Assembly (NCBI GenBank): GCA_017438865.1
Contig: JAFRUN010000044.1
Location: 1 to 64,000, forward strand
Length of the DNA stretch: 64,000 nucleotides
Direction: 5' to 3'
Source of the DNA: Clostridia bacterium
Lineage (GTDB): Bacteria; Bacillota; Clostridia; Christensenellales; CAG-138
Positions 43,525-52,140 of this stretch are shown here, one piece after another. How positions within the stretch are numbered: the first letter of the stretch is position 1; each line of letters opens with the position of its first letter. The notes under the pieces are model-generated. The model saw only the letters and a list, made by a program, of their open reading frames with translations. It had not been told where the DNA came from and did not search any database. Position numbers and translations under genes: made by a program.

Positions 43525-43534
43525 TATGCTGTTT

Positions 43535-44431
43535 TCAGTCCGGATTCACATACCCTTTCGAAAGATGCTTCGCAAAGTCCCATACGCTCTGCACGGCGGG
43601 CGACATCGCGTGCAGTTTATAGCGCAGCACGCACACGTCGCGCGTCATCGGCACGTCGGAAAACGGGATCAGCTTGAGGTTGAAGGTGTCGAGGATCGGC
43701 AGTTTCGGCATGATCGCGACGCCCGCGCCGGTCGTGACGGACGCGGCGATCGAGCTGTATTCGTCCGCCTCGAACACGATGTTCGGGAAGAACGACGCTT
43801 TTTTGAACTTGTCGGCAAGCTCGCGGTAAATGACCGCCTCGTGCGTGATCGAGATGAACTGCTCCTCTGACACGTCGGAAAGCGTGACGGACGCGCGGTT
43901 CGCAAGCCGGTGCGACGCGGGAACGGCGAGGAACAGCTCCTGACTTGCCACGGGCAGGTATTCGACCGAATCGATCTCCGGCTTGCCTGCGATCAGAAGG
44001 TCCAGAGAACCGTTCAGAAGCTGCTCGATGAGCCCGCCCGCCATGCCCTGATGGAAGCGGAACGCCGTCTGCCGGCTGCCGAGATGCGCATAGAAGCGGT
44101 CGACGAACGACGGCAGCACCGAAAAGCTGACGCTGTAGATATAGCCGAGGTTGATGATGCCCGCGCCCGGCGCTTTGAGCTCCTTCAATCGCTCCTGTCC
44201 TTTGCTGAGCTCGGAAAGCGCGCGTTTTGCGTACGGCAGGAACTCCGCACCGTATTTTGTCAGCGCGATCTGTTTGCCCTGCTTTTCAAACAGCGGCATA
44301 TTGAGCTCTTTTTCGAGCTTGGAAAGCGCATAGGATAAGCTCGGCTGCGAGATATACAGGAGCGCCGCCGCGCGCGTGTAGTGCAGGACCTCTGCGGTCA
44401 CGCAGAAATACCGAAGCTGCTGCAGCGTCAT
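43535..44431 (-). CDS. LysR-family transcriptional regulator
   Basis: A 298-aa LysR regulator: N-terminal winged HTH (LRYFCVTAEVLHYTRAAALLYISQPSLSYALSKLEKELNM) and a periplasmic-binding-like effector domain (SGAPGAGIINLGYI...). GGAGG is well placed seven bases before the ATG. The start overlaps the citXG stop by four bases, so it belongs to the citC-citXG-lysR operon. By position it may sense citrate or a related metabolite and control the divergent citC and aconitase operons; LysR-type CcpC and CitR regulate citrate genes in Bacillus. A TN11A dyad in the intergenic region could be its operator. Confidence 0.92.
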   Translation of the reverse strand: MTLQQLRYFCVTAEVLHYTRAAALLYISQPSLSYALSKLEKELNMPLFEKQGKQIALTKYGAEFLPYAKRALSELSKGQERLKELKAPGAGIINLGYIYSVSFSVLPSFVDRFYAHLGSRQTAFRFHQGMAGGLIEQLLNGSLDLLIAGKPEIDSVEYLPVASQELFLAVPASHRLANRASVTLSDVSEEQFISITHEAVIYRELADKFKKASFFPNIVFEADEYSSIAASVTTGAGVAIMPKLPILDTFNLKLIPFSDVPMTRDVCVLRYKLHAMSPAVQSVWDFAKHLSKGYVNPD

Positions 44432-45732
44432 ACCCGCACCTCCCGAAGATCCCGTGAGAGCGTGCGCCACGCGTCCAGAAGATACCCGAGCGCCAGCATG
44501 TCCGCCGCGCCGCCGGGCGAGAGATTTCGTTCGATCAGTTCCGCATCGAGACGAACGAGCGCTTCCGCGCGTTCGCTTTCCGGCAGCGCCGCAATTTCTT
44601 TCGCGCGCCGCTGCACAAACGCAAGCCCCTTCCCGCCGCCGCGGTGCAGCAGATTCGTATCGTTCAATACGACCATCACATCGCACAGCGCCAGCGCGCC
44701 GGGATTTTCCGCTTCCCGATGCGCCGCAAGTCTGTCCGCACAGTAGCAGGCGTGGAAGAACCCGTCCGCCGCTTCGCCGACCGCGCCGCGCGCGCCGTAG
44801 TCGGAAAAGACCTTCGCGCCGTTCGTATCGCGCTCAGCAAGCGCATGATCGAGGCGCTCTTCGGCGTCCGTCCGTGCCAGCCCGGACGCGTATGCAACGG
44901 CGTCGCCGCCTTCCGAAAGCGCCTTTCCCATGCCGTACAGCAAAAGCCCCGTCGAATAGATCATGCCCTTGTGCGTGTTCACGCCGTTCGTCGCCGCGAA
45001 CATCGTGCGTTCGGCGCCGAGCCCCGCCTGCTTCAGCGGCGCCATGCCCGCGTCCGCAAGGCCGAGCAGGACCGCGGTTTTGAAATAGGGAACGAGCGCC
45101 GCTGCGCTCTTCAGAAACAGCGGCACGTCCATGTCCGTATGCGCGCCGTTGTTGTTCCCGTCGACAAGCCCCGGCTTCGGCGTCGTCAAAAGCTCGCGTT
45201 CGAGCGCGAAGTGCGCGGTATACGCGAGCGTGTCCGCGCAGAAGTCGGAAAGAAGCGCATCGGTCGCCGCCTTCACGGCGTCCAGCCCGTGCGCGCGGCT
45301 GCGCGCGCAGACCGCCGCCGGTCCGTCGCAGACGAGGCATTTGCGCGGGACGTTCCGGGACAGCTTTTCGCCCTGCGCGTTCAGCACGTCGAAGTCATAA
45401 AGCCGCGCCGCGGGGAACGCGTTTTCCAGCCGTTCGGTCGCGGCCTTGACGTCCGCGGCGTCCGCGCGCAGCAGGATCAGCGCTTCCGTGCCGGTTTTTT
45501 CGTCGATGACACGGCGTTCGACCTCGGGAAATCCGAGCAGGTCAAAGGCGCGCAGTCCGCGGTCGAACAGCAGACGCGTCTTCGCCGTGCGCTTGACGTC
45601 GCCCGCAATGTTCAGGGAAAACGAAACAAGGCAGTATGAAGCGTCCGCCGATGCGAGCATGGCGGATTGCGCGTTTGCGCGCCGCTCGCGCGCGTCAAGC
45701 ATCTCGGTTAAGGTGACGGAGGATGGCAGCAT
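44428..45732 (-). CDS. citXG: CitX-CitG fusion: holo-citrate-lyase synthase / triphosphoribosyl-dephospho-CoA synthase
   Basis: A 434-aa bifunctional protein. The N-terminal CitX part (about 1-160) has the SRNVPRKCLVC motif and transfers the prosthetic group to the acyl carrier subunit. The C-terminal CitG part has TPKPGLVDGNNNGAHTDMD (substrate loop), THKGMIYSTGLLLY and GARGAVGEAADGF, and makes 2'-(5''-triphosphoribosyl)-3'-dephospho-CoA from ATP and dephospho-CoA. The citC stop overlaps its start by 38 bases. Needed for citrate lyase or the related citramalate lyase. Confidence 0.93.
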   Translation of the reverse strand: MLPSSVTLTEMLDARERRANAQSAMLASADASYCLVSFSLNIAGDVKRTAKTRLLFDRGLRAFDLLGFPEVERRVIDEKTGTEALILLRADAADVKAATERLENAFPAARLYDFDVLNAQGEKLSRNVPRKCLVCDGPAAVCARSRAHGLDAVKAATDALLSDFCADTLAYTAHFALERELLTTPKPGLVDGNNNGAHTDMDVPLFLKSAAALVPYFKTAVLLGLADAGMAPLKQAGLGAERTMFAATNGVNTHKGMIYSTGLLLYGMGKALSEGGDAVAYASGLARTDAEERLDHALAERDTNGAKVFSDYGARGAVGEAADGFFHACYCADRLAAHREAENPGALALCDVMVVLNDTNLLHRGGGKGLAFVQRRAKEIAALPESERAEALVRLDAELIERNLSPGGAADMLALGYLLDAWRTLSRDLREVRV

Positions 45733-46675
45733 AGGTGGTTTCGGGGACCAGCTCTCTGGTCTGTTCGGGTTTGCCCTCGCGAATCAGCGCGCGAACGCGG
45801 CTTGCGCTGATGCCGTCGAGCCGCGGGATCTCGCAGAGTTCGATGCCGCATTCGGGCAGCAGCTCCTTCATACGCTCGTTATAAGCGCGCGTGGTCGGCG
45901 AAAACGGCTCCTCGCCTACAAAGCGCTTCGTGATGTGCAGCGCGGGCGCGATGCGTTTCCGGAACAGTTCGATGTCGAGGTCCGCCTTCACACGGTCGGC
46001 GTGCGCCTCGTCGCGAATGAAATAGGCGGGGAAGGTCTCGCGCGAAACGAGATATTCGTCGGTGTGTTCGACGTGACAGTCGGGAAGGTGCGCCGTGCCG
46101 GCTTTCAGCATTTCAAACCGTTCGTCGGGCGAAAACATCGAGCCCGGCTCGGAGACGGAGAACACATACAGCGCGTCGCAGTGCGCCGCCGCGTATTCGC
46201 ACAGATGCAGATGTCCGCGGGTAAAGGGATCGCCGTTCACGACGATCGCGCCGCAGTCGCCCTCATAACGCGGCAGCGAGGCGAGATAGTCGGAAAACCC
46301 GTTTCTGCGGTCCTCCATCAGCACAGCGTCCTTCGTCTCGATGATCGGATAAAAGCCCATCGAGGCGAACATGGCGCGGTTCTTCGGCTTCGTGCACAAA
46401 AACAGCCGCTGCTGCCCGCTGCGCGACGCCTCGTTCAGAAGCTCCGACAGCACGGTCGCGAACGCGCCGGTCCCCTCGATATCGGGGGAAACGGCAAACT
46501 GTTTCAGCGTGTGTCCCGCGCGCGCGCCGCAGGCGACAATGTTGAAATCGTCGTCCGTCATCAGCGCGACGACGTCCGCGTCCTCCTCGTCCCTTAGATC
46601 CGACGAGGATAGAAAGTCTTTATAACGTGCCGCCATTCGCTTTGTGAGCGGCGCGTAGAACAGGGAAACGTCCAT
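45695..46675 (-). CDS. citC: [Citrate (pro-3S)-lyase] ligase
   Basis: A 326-aa enzyme that acetylates the lyase acyl-carrier thiol with ATP and acetate. An N-terminal GNAT-like part precedes a nucleotidyltransferase core with GDPFTRGHLHLCEYAA (HxGH-type motif), VSEPGSMFSPDERFEMLKAG and IDGISASRVR. GGAGG lies four bases before the ATG. First gene of citC-citXG-lysR, divergent from aconitase. Confidence 0.94.
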   Translation of the reverse strand: MDVSLFYAPLTKRMAARYKDFLSSSDLRDEEDADVVALMTDDDFNIVACGARAGHTLKQFAVSPDIEGTGAFATVLSELLNEASRSGQQRLFLCTKPKNRAMFASMGFYPIIETKDAVLMEDRRNGFSDYLASLPRYEGDCGAIVVNGDPFTRGHLHLCEYAAAHCDALYVFSVSEPGSMFSPDERFEMLKAGTAHLPDCHVEHTDEYLVSRETFPAYFIRDEAHADRVKADLDIELFRKRIAPALHITKRFVGEEPFSPTTRAYNERMKELLPECGIELCEIPRLDGISASRVRALIREGKPEQTRELVPETTYAAILRHLNRDA

Positions 46676-46797
46676 TCTGCCTCCCGCATACGGCGTAAAT
46701 CTGCCGTATTTTTCGGTATTATTGTGCGGAAAACGGCACAGATTCGCGGTTTCGGCGTCGAAAAACCGAATGTGCGCCGCGTGCTTCCGCCGAATTC

Positions 46798-46827
46798 AGT
46801 ATAGCAGAAACACCGGCAAAAACGCAA
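46798..46827 (-). promoter_or_regulatory. Promoter of citC-citXG-lysR
   Basis: On the minus strand TTGCGT, 18 bp, TATACT, about 120 bases before the citC ATG. The long leader holds no further recognised signal. Confidence 0.55.
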
Positions 46828-46843
46828 GAAGATTTTACAGATG

Positions 46844-46858
46844 ATAGAGAATATCTAT
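46844..46858. promoter_or_regulatory. Candidate LysR operator between citC and aconitase
   Basis: ATAGA-GAATA-TCTAT is a 5-bp dyad containing T-N11-A, the LysR signature, lying between the divergent promoters of the citC operon and aconitase. Confidence 0.4.
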
Positions 46859-46900
46859 GAAAAAATATAAAAAATATATTTGAAAAGATGCAGAAAAGCA

Positions 46901-46906
46901 TATATA
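46901..46906 (+). promoter_or_regulatory. -10 box of the aconitase-icd-citD promoter
   Basis: TATAAT in an AT-rich stretch; a TTTGAA or TTGAAA -35 lies 16 or 15 bases upstream. The surrounding 300-bp gap between citC and aconitase is AT-rich. Confidence 0.5.
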
Positions 46907-46980
46907 ATCAAAAACGGAGGCGACGCTGGTTTTGCGCCGCAAAACGAGATTCCAAATACAGTACAGGAGGAAGAAAATCG

Positions 46981-49224
46981 ATGATCCAGTATCACGCACA
47001 GGGCATGCTGTGGAAGAACGGCGCGCCGACGCCTGCGCCGGAAGACGTTGACAAGGCAAGCGGCCGCAGAGGGACGATCGCTTACCGCATCATGGAAGCG
47101 CACAGCAGATCAAACGAGGGCGGCGTTATGCACATCCGTTTTGACGCGCTGGTCTCGCACGACATCACCTACGTCGGCATCATCCAGACCGCACGCGCCA
47201 GCGGGCTCAAGGAGTTCCCGATCCCGTACGCCATGACGAACTGCCACAACTCGCTTTGCGCGGTCGGCGGTACGATCAACGAAGACGACCATGTGTTCGG
47301 TCTTTCCGCGGCGAAGAAGTACGGCGGCATCTATGTTCCCGCAAACCAGAGCGTCATTCACTCCTACGCGCGTGAAGAGCTTGCGACCTGCGGCAACATG
47401 ATCCTCGGTTCGGACAGCCATACGCGTTACGGCGCACTCGGCACGATGGGCGTCGGCGAAGGCGGTCCGGAGCTCGTCAAGCAGCTCCTCAAGAACACCT
47501 ACGACGTGAAGCCCCCGGAAGTGGTGCTGTGCTATCTGACCGGCGCGCCCAAGAAGGGCGTCGGCCCGCACGACGTGGCGCTCGCGCTCGTCAAGGCAAC
47601 GTTCGCGGACGGTCTTGTGAAGAACAAGGTCCTCGAGTTCGCGGGCCCCGGTCTCAAGAACCTCCCGTTCGATTTCCGCAGCGGCATCGACGTCATGACG
47701 ACCGAGACGACCTGTCTGTCCTCCATCTGGGCGACCGATGAGGAAATCGAAAAGTATTACGAGATCCACAAGCGTCCGTACGCATACGAAAAGCTCGAAC
47801 CGGCGGAGGGCGCATACTACGATTCGATGATCACGATCGAGCTCGACAAGGTCGAGTCCATGATCGCGCTGCCGTTCCATCCCTCCAATGCGTACACGAT
47901 CCACGAGTTCCTCGCGAACGCGGACGAGATCCTCGCAAAGGTCGAAGCCGAAGCGGCAAAGAAGTTCCCGAAGGCGCATCTCGATCTGCGTTCGAAGATC
48001 AGCGAAAAGGGCGTGCTTGCGGATCAGGGCGTTATCGCGGGCTGCTCGGGCGGTCTGTTTGACAACATCGTCGAGGCGGCGGACATCCTGAAGGGCGGCA
48101 GCACCGGCAACGGCTACTTCTCCTTCTCGGTCTATCCCACCAGCATTCCGACCTCTCTGGCACTCACCAGAAACGGCAAGACCGAAGCGCTGCTCGAAGC
48201 GGGCGCGATCATCAAGCCGTCGTTCTGCGGTCCGTGCTTCGGCGCAGGCGACGTTCCGGCAAACAACGGTCTTTCGCTCCGTCACACCACGCGCAACTTC
48301 CCGAACCGCGAAGGCAGTAAGCCCGGCGAAGGTCAGGTCAGCGTCGTCGCGCTGATGGATTCCCGTTCCATCGCGGCGACCGCGGCAAACGGCGGCTACA
48401 TCACCGCCGCGACCGACGTGGAATACGAGACCGAGCGCATCCCGTATGTGTTCGACGATTCCGTGTATGCAAAGCGCTGCTACAACGGCTTTGCGCATCC
48501 GCATCCCGAAGAGGAGCTTATCCTCGGGCCCAACATCACCGACTGGCCCAAGATGTATCCGCTGACCGACAACCTGCTTGTGGAGCTGGCAGCGGTCATC
48601 CGCGATCCGGTCACCACGACCGACGAGCTGATCCCGTCCGGCGAGACCTCCTCGTATCGCTCGAATCCGCTCCGTCTTTCGGAGTTTGCGCTTTCGCGCA
48701 GAGTGCCCGAATACGTCGGACGCAGCAAGGCGATCGCGAAGGACGAAGCGGCGCGCCGCGCAGGCGAGAAGCCCGAAAAGCTCGTGAAGGCGCTTTCCGC
48801 GGTCGGCAATGCGGAGGAGCTTCTTCTGAACACCCAGTTCGGTTCCTGCGTGTTTGCGAACAAGCCGGGCGACGGCTCCGCGCGCGAACAGGCGGCGTCC
48901 TGCCAGAAGGTGCTCGGCGGCTTTGCGAACATCTGCTATGAGTATGCGACCAAGCGTTATCGCAGCAACTGCATCAACTGGGGCATCGTGCCGTTCACGC
49001 TGAAAGAGGGCGACGCGTTCCCGTACGAGGACGGCGATTTCGTGTTCGTGCCCGGCATCCGCGAGGCGATCGAGACCGGCAAAGAAGAGTTCCCCGCGAA
49101 GGTGATTAAAAAGGACGGCACGGTCGAAGACCTCATGCTGTATGTGAAGGGACTCACCGAGGATGAAAAGACGATCATCCTCGAGGGCTGCCTCATGAAC
49201 TACTACGCGGCACAGAATCAATAA
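46981..49224 (+). CDS. acnA: Aconitate hydratase family protein
   Basis: A 747-aa single-chain aconitase-family enzyme. The 4Fe-4S cysteines align as C355 (AGCSGG), C416 and C419 (FCGPCFGAG), comparable with C358, C421 and C424 of pig aconitase. GSDSHTRYGALGTMGVGEGG and the C-terminal swivel domain are present. It isomerises citrate and isocitrate; substrate variants in the superfamily (2-methylcitrate, homoaconitate) cannot be excluded. AGGAGG ten bases before the ATG at 46981. First gene of an operon with icd and citD, whose neighbours support a citrate role. Confidence 0.87.
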   Translation: MIQYHAQGMLWKNGAPTPAPEDVDKASGRRGTIAYRIMEAHSRSNEGGVMHIRFDALVSHDITYVGIIQTARASGLKEFPIPYAMTNCHNSLCAVGGTINEDDHVFGLSAAKKYGGIYVPANQSVIHSYAREELATCGNMILGSDSHTRYGALGTMGVGEGGPELVKQLLKNTYDVKPPEVVLCYLTGAPKKGVGPHDVALALVKATFADGLVKNKVLEFAGPGLKNLPFDFRSGIDVMTTETTCLSSIWATDEEIEKYYEIHKRPYAYEKLEPAEGAYYDSMITIELDKVESMIALPFHPSNAYTIHEFLANADEILAKVEAEAAKKFPKAHLDLRSKISEKGVLADQGVIAGCSGGLFDNIVEAADILKGGSTGNGYFSFSVYPTSIPTSLALTRNGKTEALLEAGAIIKPSFCGPCFGAGDVPANNGLSLRHTTRNFPNREGSKPGEGQVSVVALMDSRSIAATAANGGYITAATDVEYETERIPYVFDDSVYAKRCYNGFAHPHPEEELILGPNITDWPKMYPLTDNLLVELAAVIRDPVTTTDELIPSGETSSYRSNPLRLSEFALSRRVPEYVGRSKAIAKDEAARRAGEKPEKLVKALSAVGNAEELLLNTQFGSCVFANKPGDGSAREQAASCQKVLGGFANICYEYATKRYRSNCINWGIVPFTLKEGDAFPYEDGDFVFVPGIREAIETGKEEFPAKVIKKDGTVEDLMLYVKGLTEDEKTIILEGCLMNYYAAQNQ

Positions 49225-49232
49225 CAAAGACC

Positions 49233-49258
49233 GTCGGCGGGGCGAAAGCTCCGCCGGC
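49233..49258 (+). other. Intergenic hairpin between aconitase and icd
   Basis: CCGTCGGCGGGGCGAAAGCTCCGCCGGCG can form a stable stem, but no T-run follows. It may stabilise the 3' end of the aconitase message or reduce readthrough. Confidence 0.4.
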
Positions 49259-49291
49259 GTTCGCGCATTTTAAAACAAGATGGAGGAACCT

Positions 49292-50506
49292 ATGGAAAAG
49301 ATCAAAATGACCACGCCGCTCGTCGAGATGGACGGCGACGAAATGACGCGGATCATCTGGAAGATGATCAAGGACGAACTGCTGCTTCCGTTCGTGGACC
49401 TCAAAACCGAGTATTACGACCTCGGTCTTCCGAAGCGCGACGAAACGCGCGACCAGATCACCAAGGACGCGGGCAACGCGATCAAGAAGTACGGCGTCGG
49501 CGTTAAGTGCGCCACGATCACGCCGAACGCGCAGCGCATGACCGAGTACAATCTGCACGAGATGTGGAAGAGCCCGAACGGCACGATCCGTGCGATCCTC
49601 GACGGCACCGTGTTCCGCGCGCCGATCATCATCGACGGCATCAAGCCGGTCGTGAAGAACTGGGAGCTGCCGATCACCATCGCGCGTCACGCGTACGGCG
49701 ATCTCTATAAGGGCACCGAGTACCGCGTCCCCGAAAAGGGCAAGGCGGAGCTGGTGTTCACCGGCGAGAACGGCGCGACCTTCCGCGAGACGGTCTACGA
49801 TTTCGAGTGCCCGGGCATTTTGCAGAGCATCTACAATAAGGATACCTCGATCACCTCGTTTGCGCATTCGTGCTTCAAGTACGCGCTCGAAACGAAGCAG
49901 GATCTGTGGTTCTCCGCAAAAGACACGATCAGCAAGAAGTACGACATGAACTTCCGCAACATCTTCCAGGCGGTCTATGAGGCGGATTACAAGGAACAGT
50001 TCGAAAAGCTCGGCCTGACCTACTTCTACACCCTGATCGACGACGCGGTCGCGCGCGTCATCCGCAGCAAGGGCGGCTTCATCTGGGCGCTCAAGAACTA
50101 CGACGGCGACGTCATGAGCGACATGGTCTCCACCGCGTTCGGTTCGCTTGCCATGATGACCTCCGTGCTGTGCAGCCCGGACGGCAAGTTCGAGTTCGAA
50201 GCGGCGCACGGCACCGTCACCCGCCACTACTACAAGTACCTGCAGGGCGAGGAAACGTCCACGAACCCGATGGCGACGATCTACGCGTGGAGCGGCGCGC
50301 TGAAAAAGCGCGGCGAGATGGACGGTCTCGACGATCTCGTCGACTTCGGCAAAAAGCTCGAGGAGTCCTGCGTCGAAACGCTCAACGACGGCATCATGAC
50401 GAAGGACCTCGTGAACCTCGTCGAGGGCATGAAGCCCACCGCGGTCAACACGATCGACTTCATCCGCGCGATCCGCGCGCGCCTCGAAAAGAAGCTGGGC
50501 GCATGA
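49292..50506 (+). CDS. icd: NADP+-dependent isocitrate dehydrogenase (eukaryote-like type)
   Basis: A 404-aa IDH of the type seen in eukaryotes and some anaerobes: N-terminal TPLVEMDGDEMTRIIWKMIK, EYYDLGLPKRDETRDQIT and C-terminal FEAAHGTVTRHY. Oxidises isocitrate to 2-oxoglutarate and CO2 with NADP+, or runs in reverse. The ATG at 49292 (MEKIKM) has GGAGG five bases upstream; that GGAGG is part of an in-frame earlier ATG at 49280, which is a weaker start. It overlaps citD by four bases. Confidence 0.96.
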   Translation: MEKIKMTTPLVEMDGDEMTRIIWKMIKDELLLPFVDLKTEYYDLGLPKRDETRDQITKDAGNAIKKYGVGVKCATITPNAQRMTEYNLHEMWKSPNGTIRAILDGTVFRAPIIIDGIKPVVKNWELPITIARHAYGDLYKGTEYRVPEKGKAELVFTGENGATFRETVYDFECPGILQSIYNKDTSITSFAHSCFKYALETKQDLWFSAKDTISKKYDMNFRNIFQAVYEADYKEQFEKLGLTYFYTLIDDAVARVIRSKGGFIWALKNYDGDVMSDMVSTAFGSLAMMTSVLCSPDGKFEFEAAHGTVTRHYYKYLQGEETSTNPMATIYAWSGALKKRGEMDGLDDLVDFGKKLEESCVETLNDGIMTKDLVNLVEGMKPTAVNTIDFIRAIRARLEKKLGA

Positions 50507-50790
50507 AGATCGTAAAAGCGGCACAGGCGGGCACGGTCGAGTCCAGCGATATCGTGGTCCGGATCGAGCCGAACGAAAGCGGCGTCGAGATCCTTCTGAC
50601 GTCGTCCGTGCAGCAGCAGTACGGAAAACGGATCGAAGCCGTCATCCGCGAAACGCTCAAGGAGCTCGGCGTCGAAGCCGCGCGCATCGAGGCGATCGAC
50701 AAAGGCGCTCTGGACTGCACGGTGAAAGCCCGCACGCAGGCGGCGGCATACCGCGCCGCGGAGAGCACGGATTATCCGTGGAAGCAGTAA
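50503..50790 (+). CDS. citD: Citrate lyase acyl carrier protein (gamma subunit)
   Basis: A 95-aa acyl carrier subunit. GTVESSDIVVRI with S14 matches the prosthetic-group serine of CitD, and DKGALDCTVKARTQAA is the conserved C-terminal half. CitX would attach the prosthetic group here and CitC would acetylate it. The ATG overlaps the icd stop (ATGA), so it is co-translated with icd. The frame also reads through part of icd, but that part is a shadow. Neither citE nor citF follows; a terminator is ten bases further on. Confidence 0.9.
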   Translation: MKIVKAAQAGTVESSDIVVRIEPNESGVEILLTSSVQQQYGKRIEAVIRETLKELGVEAARIEAIDKGALDCTVKARTQAAAYRAAESTDYPWKQ

Positions 50791-50800
50791 CATACGGAAC

Positions 50801-50844
50801 AAAAAAGCGGATCCTTTCGATCGAAAGGATCCGCTCCTTTTTTT
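50801..50844. terminator. Bidirectional terminator between citD and tldE
   Basis: AAAAAAGCGGATCCTTTCGA/TCGAAAGGATCCGC, a 14-bp inverted repeat with flanking A and T runs. Confidence 0.88.
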
Positions 50845-50847
50845 GAC

Positions 50848-52128
50848 TTATTCTTCGTCCGTTCCCGCAACCGCAACGTTTTTCAGCAGGATCGCGTAGG
50901 GCCCGTCGTAACCGATCTCGGCGTAGCGATCCGTGGAGAATACGATATCCTTCTGCGACTCCAGGATGCTGCCGTTGATCGAGCCGCCGGTGACGGGCGT
51001 CATCCTGCCGTTTTCGATCAGGTACGCAAGGCGGATCTCACCGCCGAAGTGACCGGAAAAGGCGTCCATCTCAAAGCCGGAGAACGTGACCGCCCAGAGG
51101 CACGGGCGCTCCCGCATCTCCGCAAAAGACATGGTGCCGGGATTGTCGCAGGAGAACCTACGGTAGTTGCCCGTCGGTTCCGCGCCGAGGTAGCGGCAGA
51201 AGCGGTTCGATCCGTATGTGCTCAGCATCACGCCGTTTTCGATCAGCTTGCGGTCGCGCATCGGTATGCCCTCCGCGGAATACGGCGCAAGCGCACGCAG
51301 CGTGATCGTCACGCGTTCGCCGTTCGTTTCGCCCTGCACGTCGTCGCCGATCTTCCAGGTCGAATAGCCGGGATAGATCATATGCGCCGCAGAGCGGTCG
51401 CCGTAGAACCACAGCGTCATCATGACGTTTTCGTCGGTGAGGATCACGTCGTAATTACCGCTTTTCAGGATCTTCTGCGCCCGCGCGCGGTCGCGCACGA
51501 ACGTCAGCGCTTCCTTCGCCTGCGTAAAGAGCGCATCCGTGTTCAGATCGGTGTAGGCGAAATCACGGTACATTTCGACGTCTTCGGGCTTTTTCGCCTG
51601 CACGACGTATTCGCCTTTGACCTCCGCCTCGGTCCACGCAACGTCCGTGCCCGCGGAGCTGATCACATGCACGCGCTTTTGGATCACGAAGATTTCCGCG
51701 GAATTCAGGAATGCGTCCGTTTCGCAGTCCGCTTTGAAAAGCGCCGCCGCCATTTCGCCCGCGCTCTGCTCCGGCGCCTGTTCCGCCAGCTTGCCGTGCG
51801 CCTCGACAAGCGGCGCCCGTACCGGATCCGGCAATTCATAATACGGGTTCATCGCGAACTGCGCGGCAAAGTATGCGCCCTTGAACGCATCGAGCAGTTC
51901 GGCGTCGGTCATCTCGGCAAGCACCGTCACGTCGGTCGCGGCGCGCAGCTTTTTGCCGTCCTGTTCGTCCGTGCGGAACACGGTCACCTTGAATTTTTCC
52001 ACGTCTTTCAGGCGGCGGGTGTCGAGCTGCCGTTTCACGAAGAACAGCTCCGCGGTCCGCTCCCTGTATCCGTAAATGATGTAATCCGAAATGCCCGCTT
52101 CCTTCAGCAGCTTTTTGATTCGTTCCAT
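50848..52128 (-). CDS. TldD/PmbA family protein, TldE-like
   Basis: A 426-aa partner of the TldD protease, lacking the HExxxH site, as for TldE/PmbA. Conserved C-terminal features such as GRMTPVTGGSINGSI are present. In E. coli TldD/E cleaves microcin B17 leader and other modified peptides. It follows tldD by 12 bases; GAGGAGG is placed before the ATG. The two genes with yhaM and CPBP form one operon. Confidence 0.87.
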   Translation of the reverse strand: MERIKKLLKEAGISDYIIYGYRERTAELFFVKRQLDTRRLKDVEKFKVTVFRTDEQDGKKLRAATDVTVLAEMTDAELLDAFKGAYFAAQFAMNPYYELPDPVRAPLVEAHGKLAEQAPEQSAGEMAAALFKADCETDAFLNSAEIFVIQKRVHVISSAGTDVAWTEAEVKGEYVVQAKKPEDVEMYRDFAYTDLNTDALFTQAKEALTFVRDRARAQKILKSGNYDVILTDENVMMTLWFYGDRSAAHMIYPGYSTWKIGDDVQGETNGERVTITLRALAPYSAEGIPMRDRKLIENGVMLSTYGSNRFCRYLGAEPTGNYRRFSCDNPGTMSFAEMRERPCLWAVTFSGFEMDAFSGHFGGEIRLAYLIENGRMTPVTGGSINGSILESQKDIVFSTDRYAEIGYDGPYAILLKNVAVAGTDEE

Positions 52129-52140
52129 AGCGTTTCCTCC

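Noticed and set aside
50170-50790. A 206-aa frame ending with citD
   Set aside because: Its first part lies inside icd in another frame; the credible start is the ATG at 50503 overlapping the icd stop.
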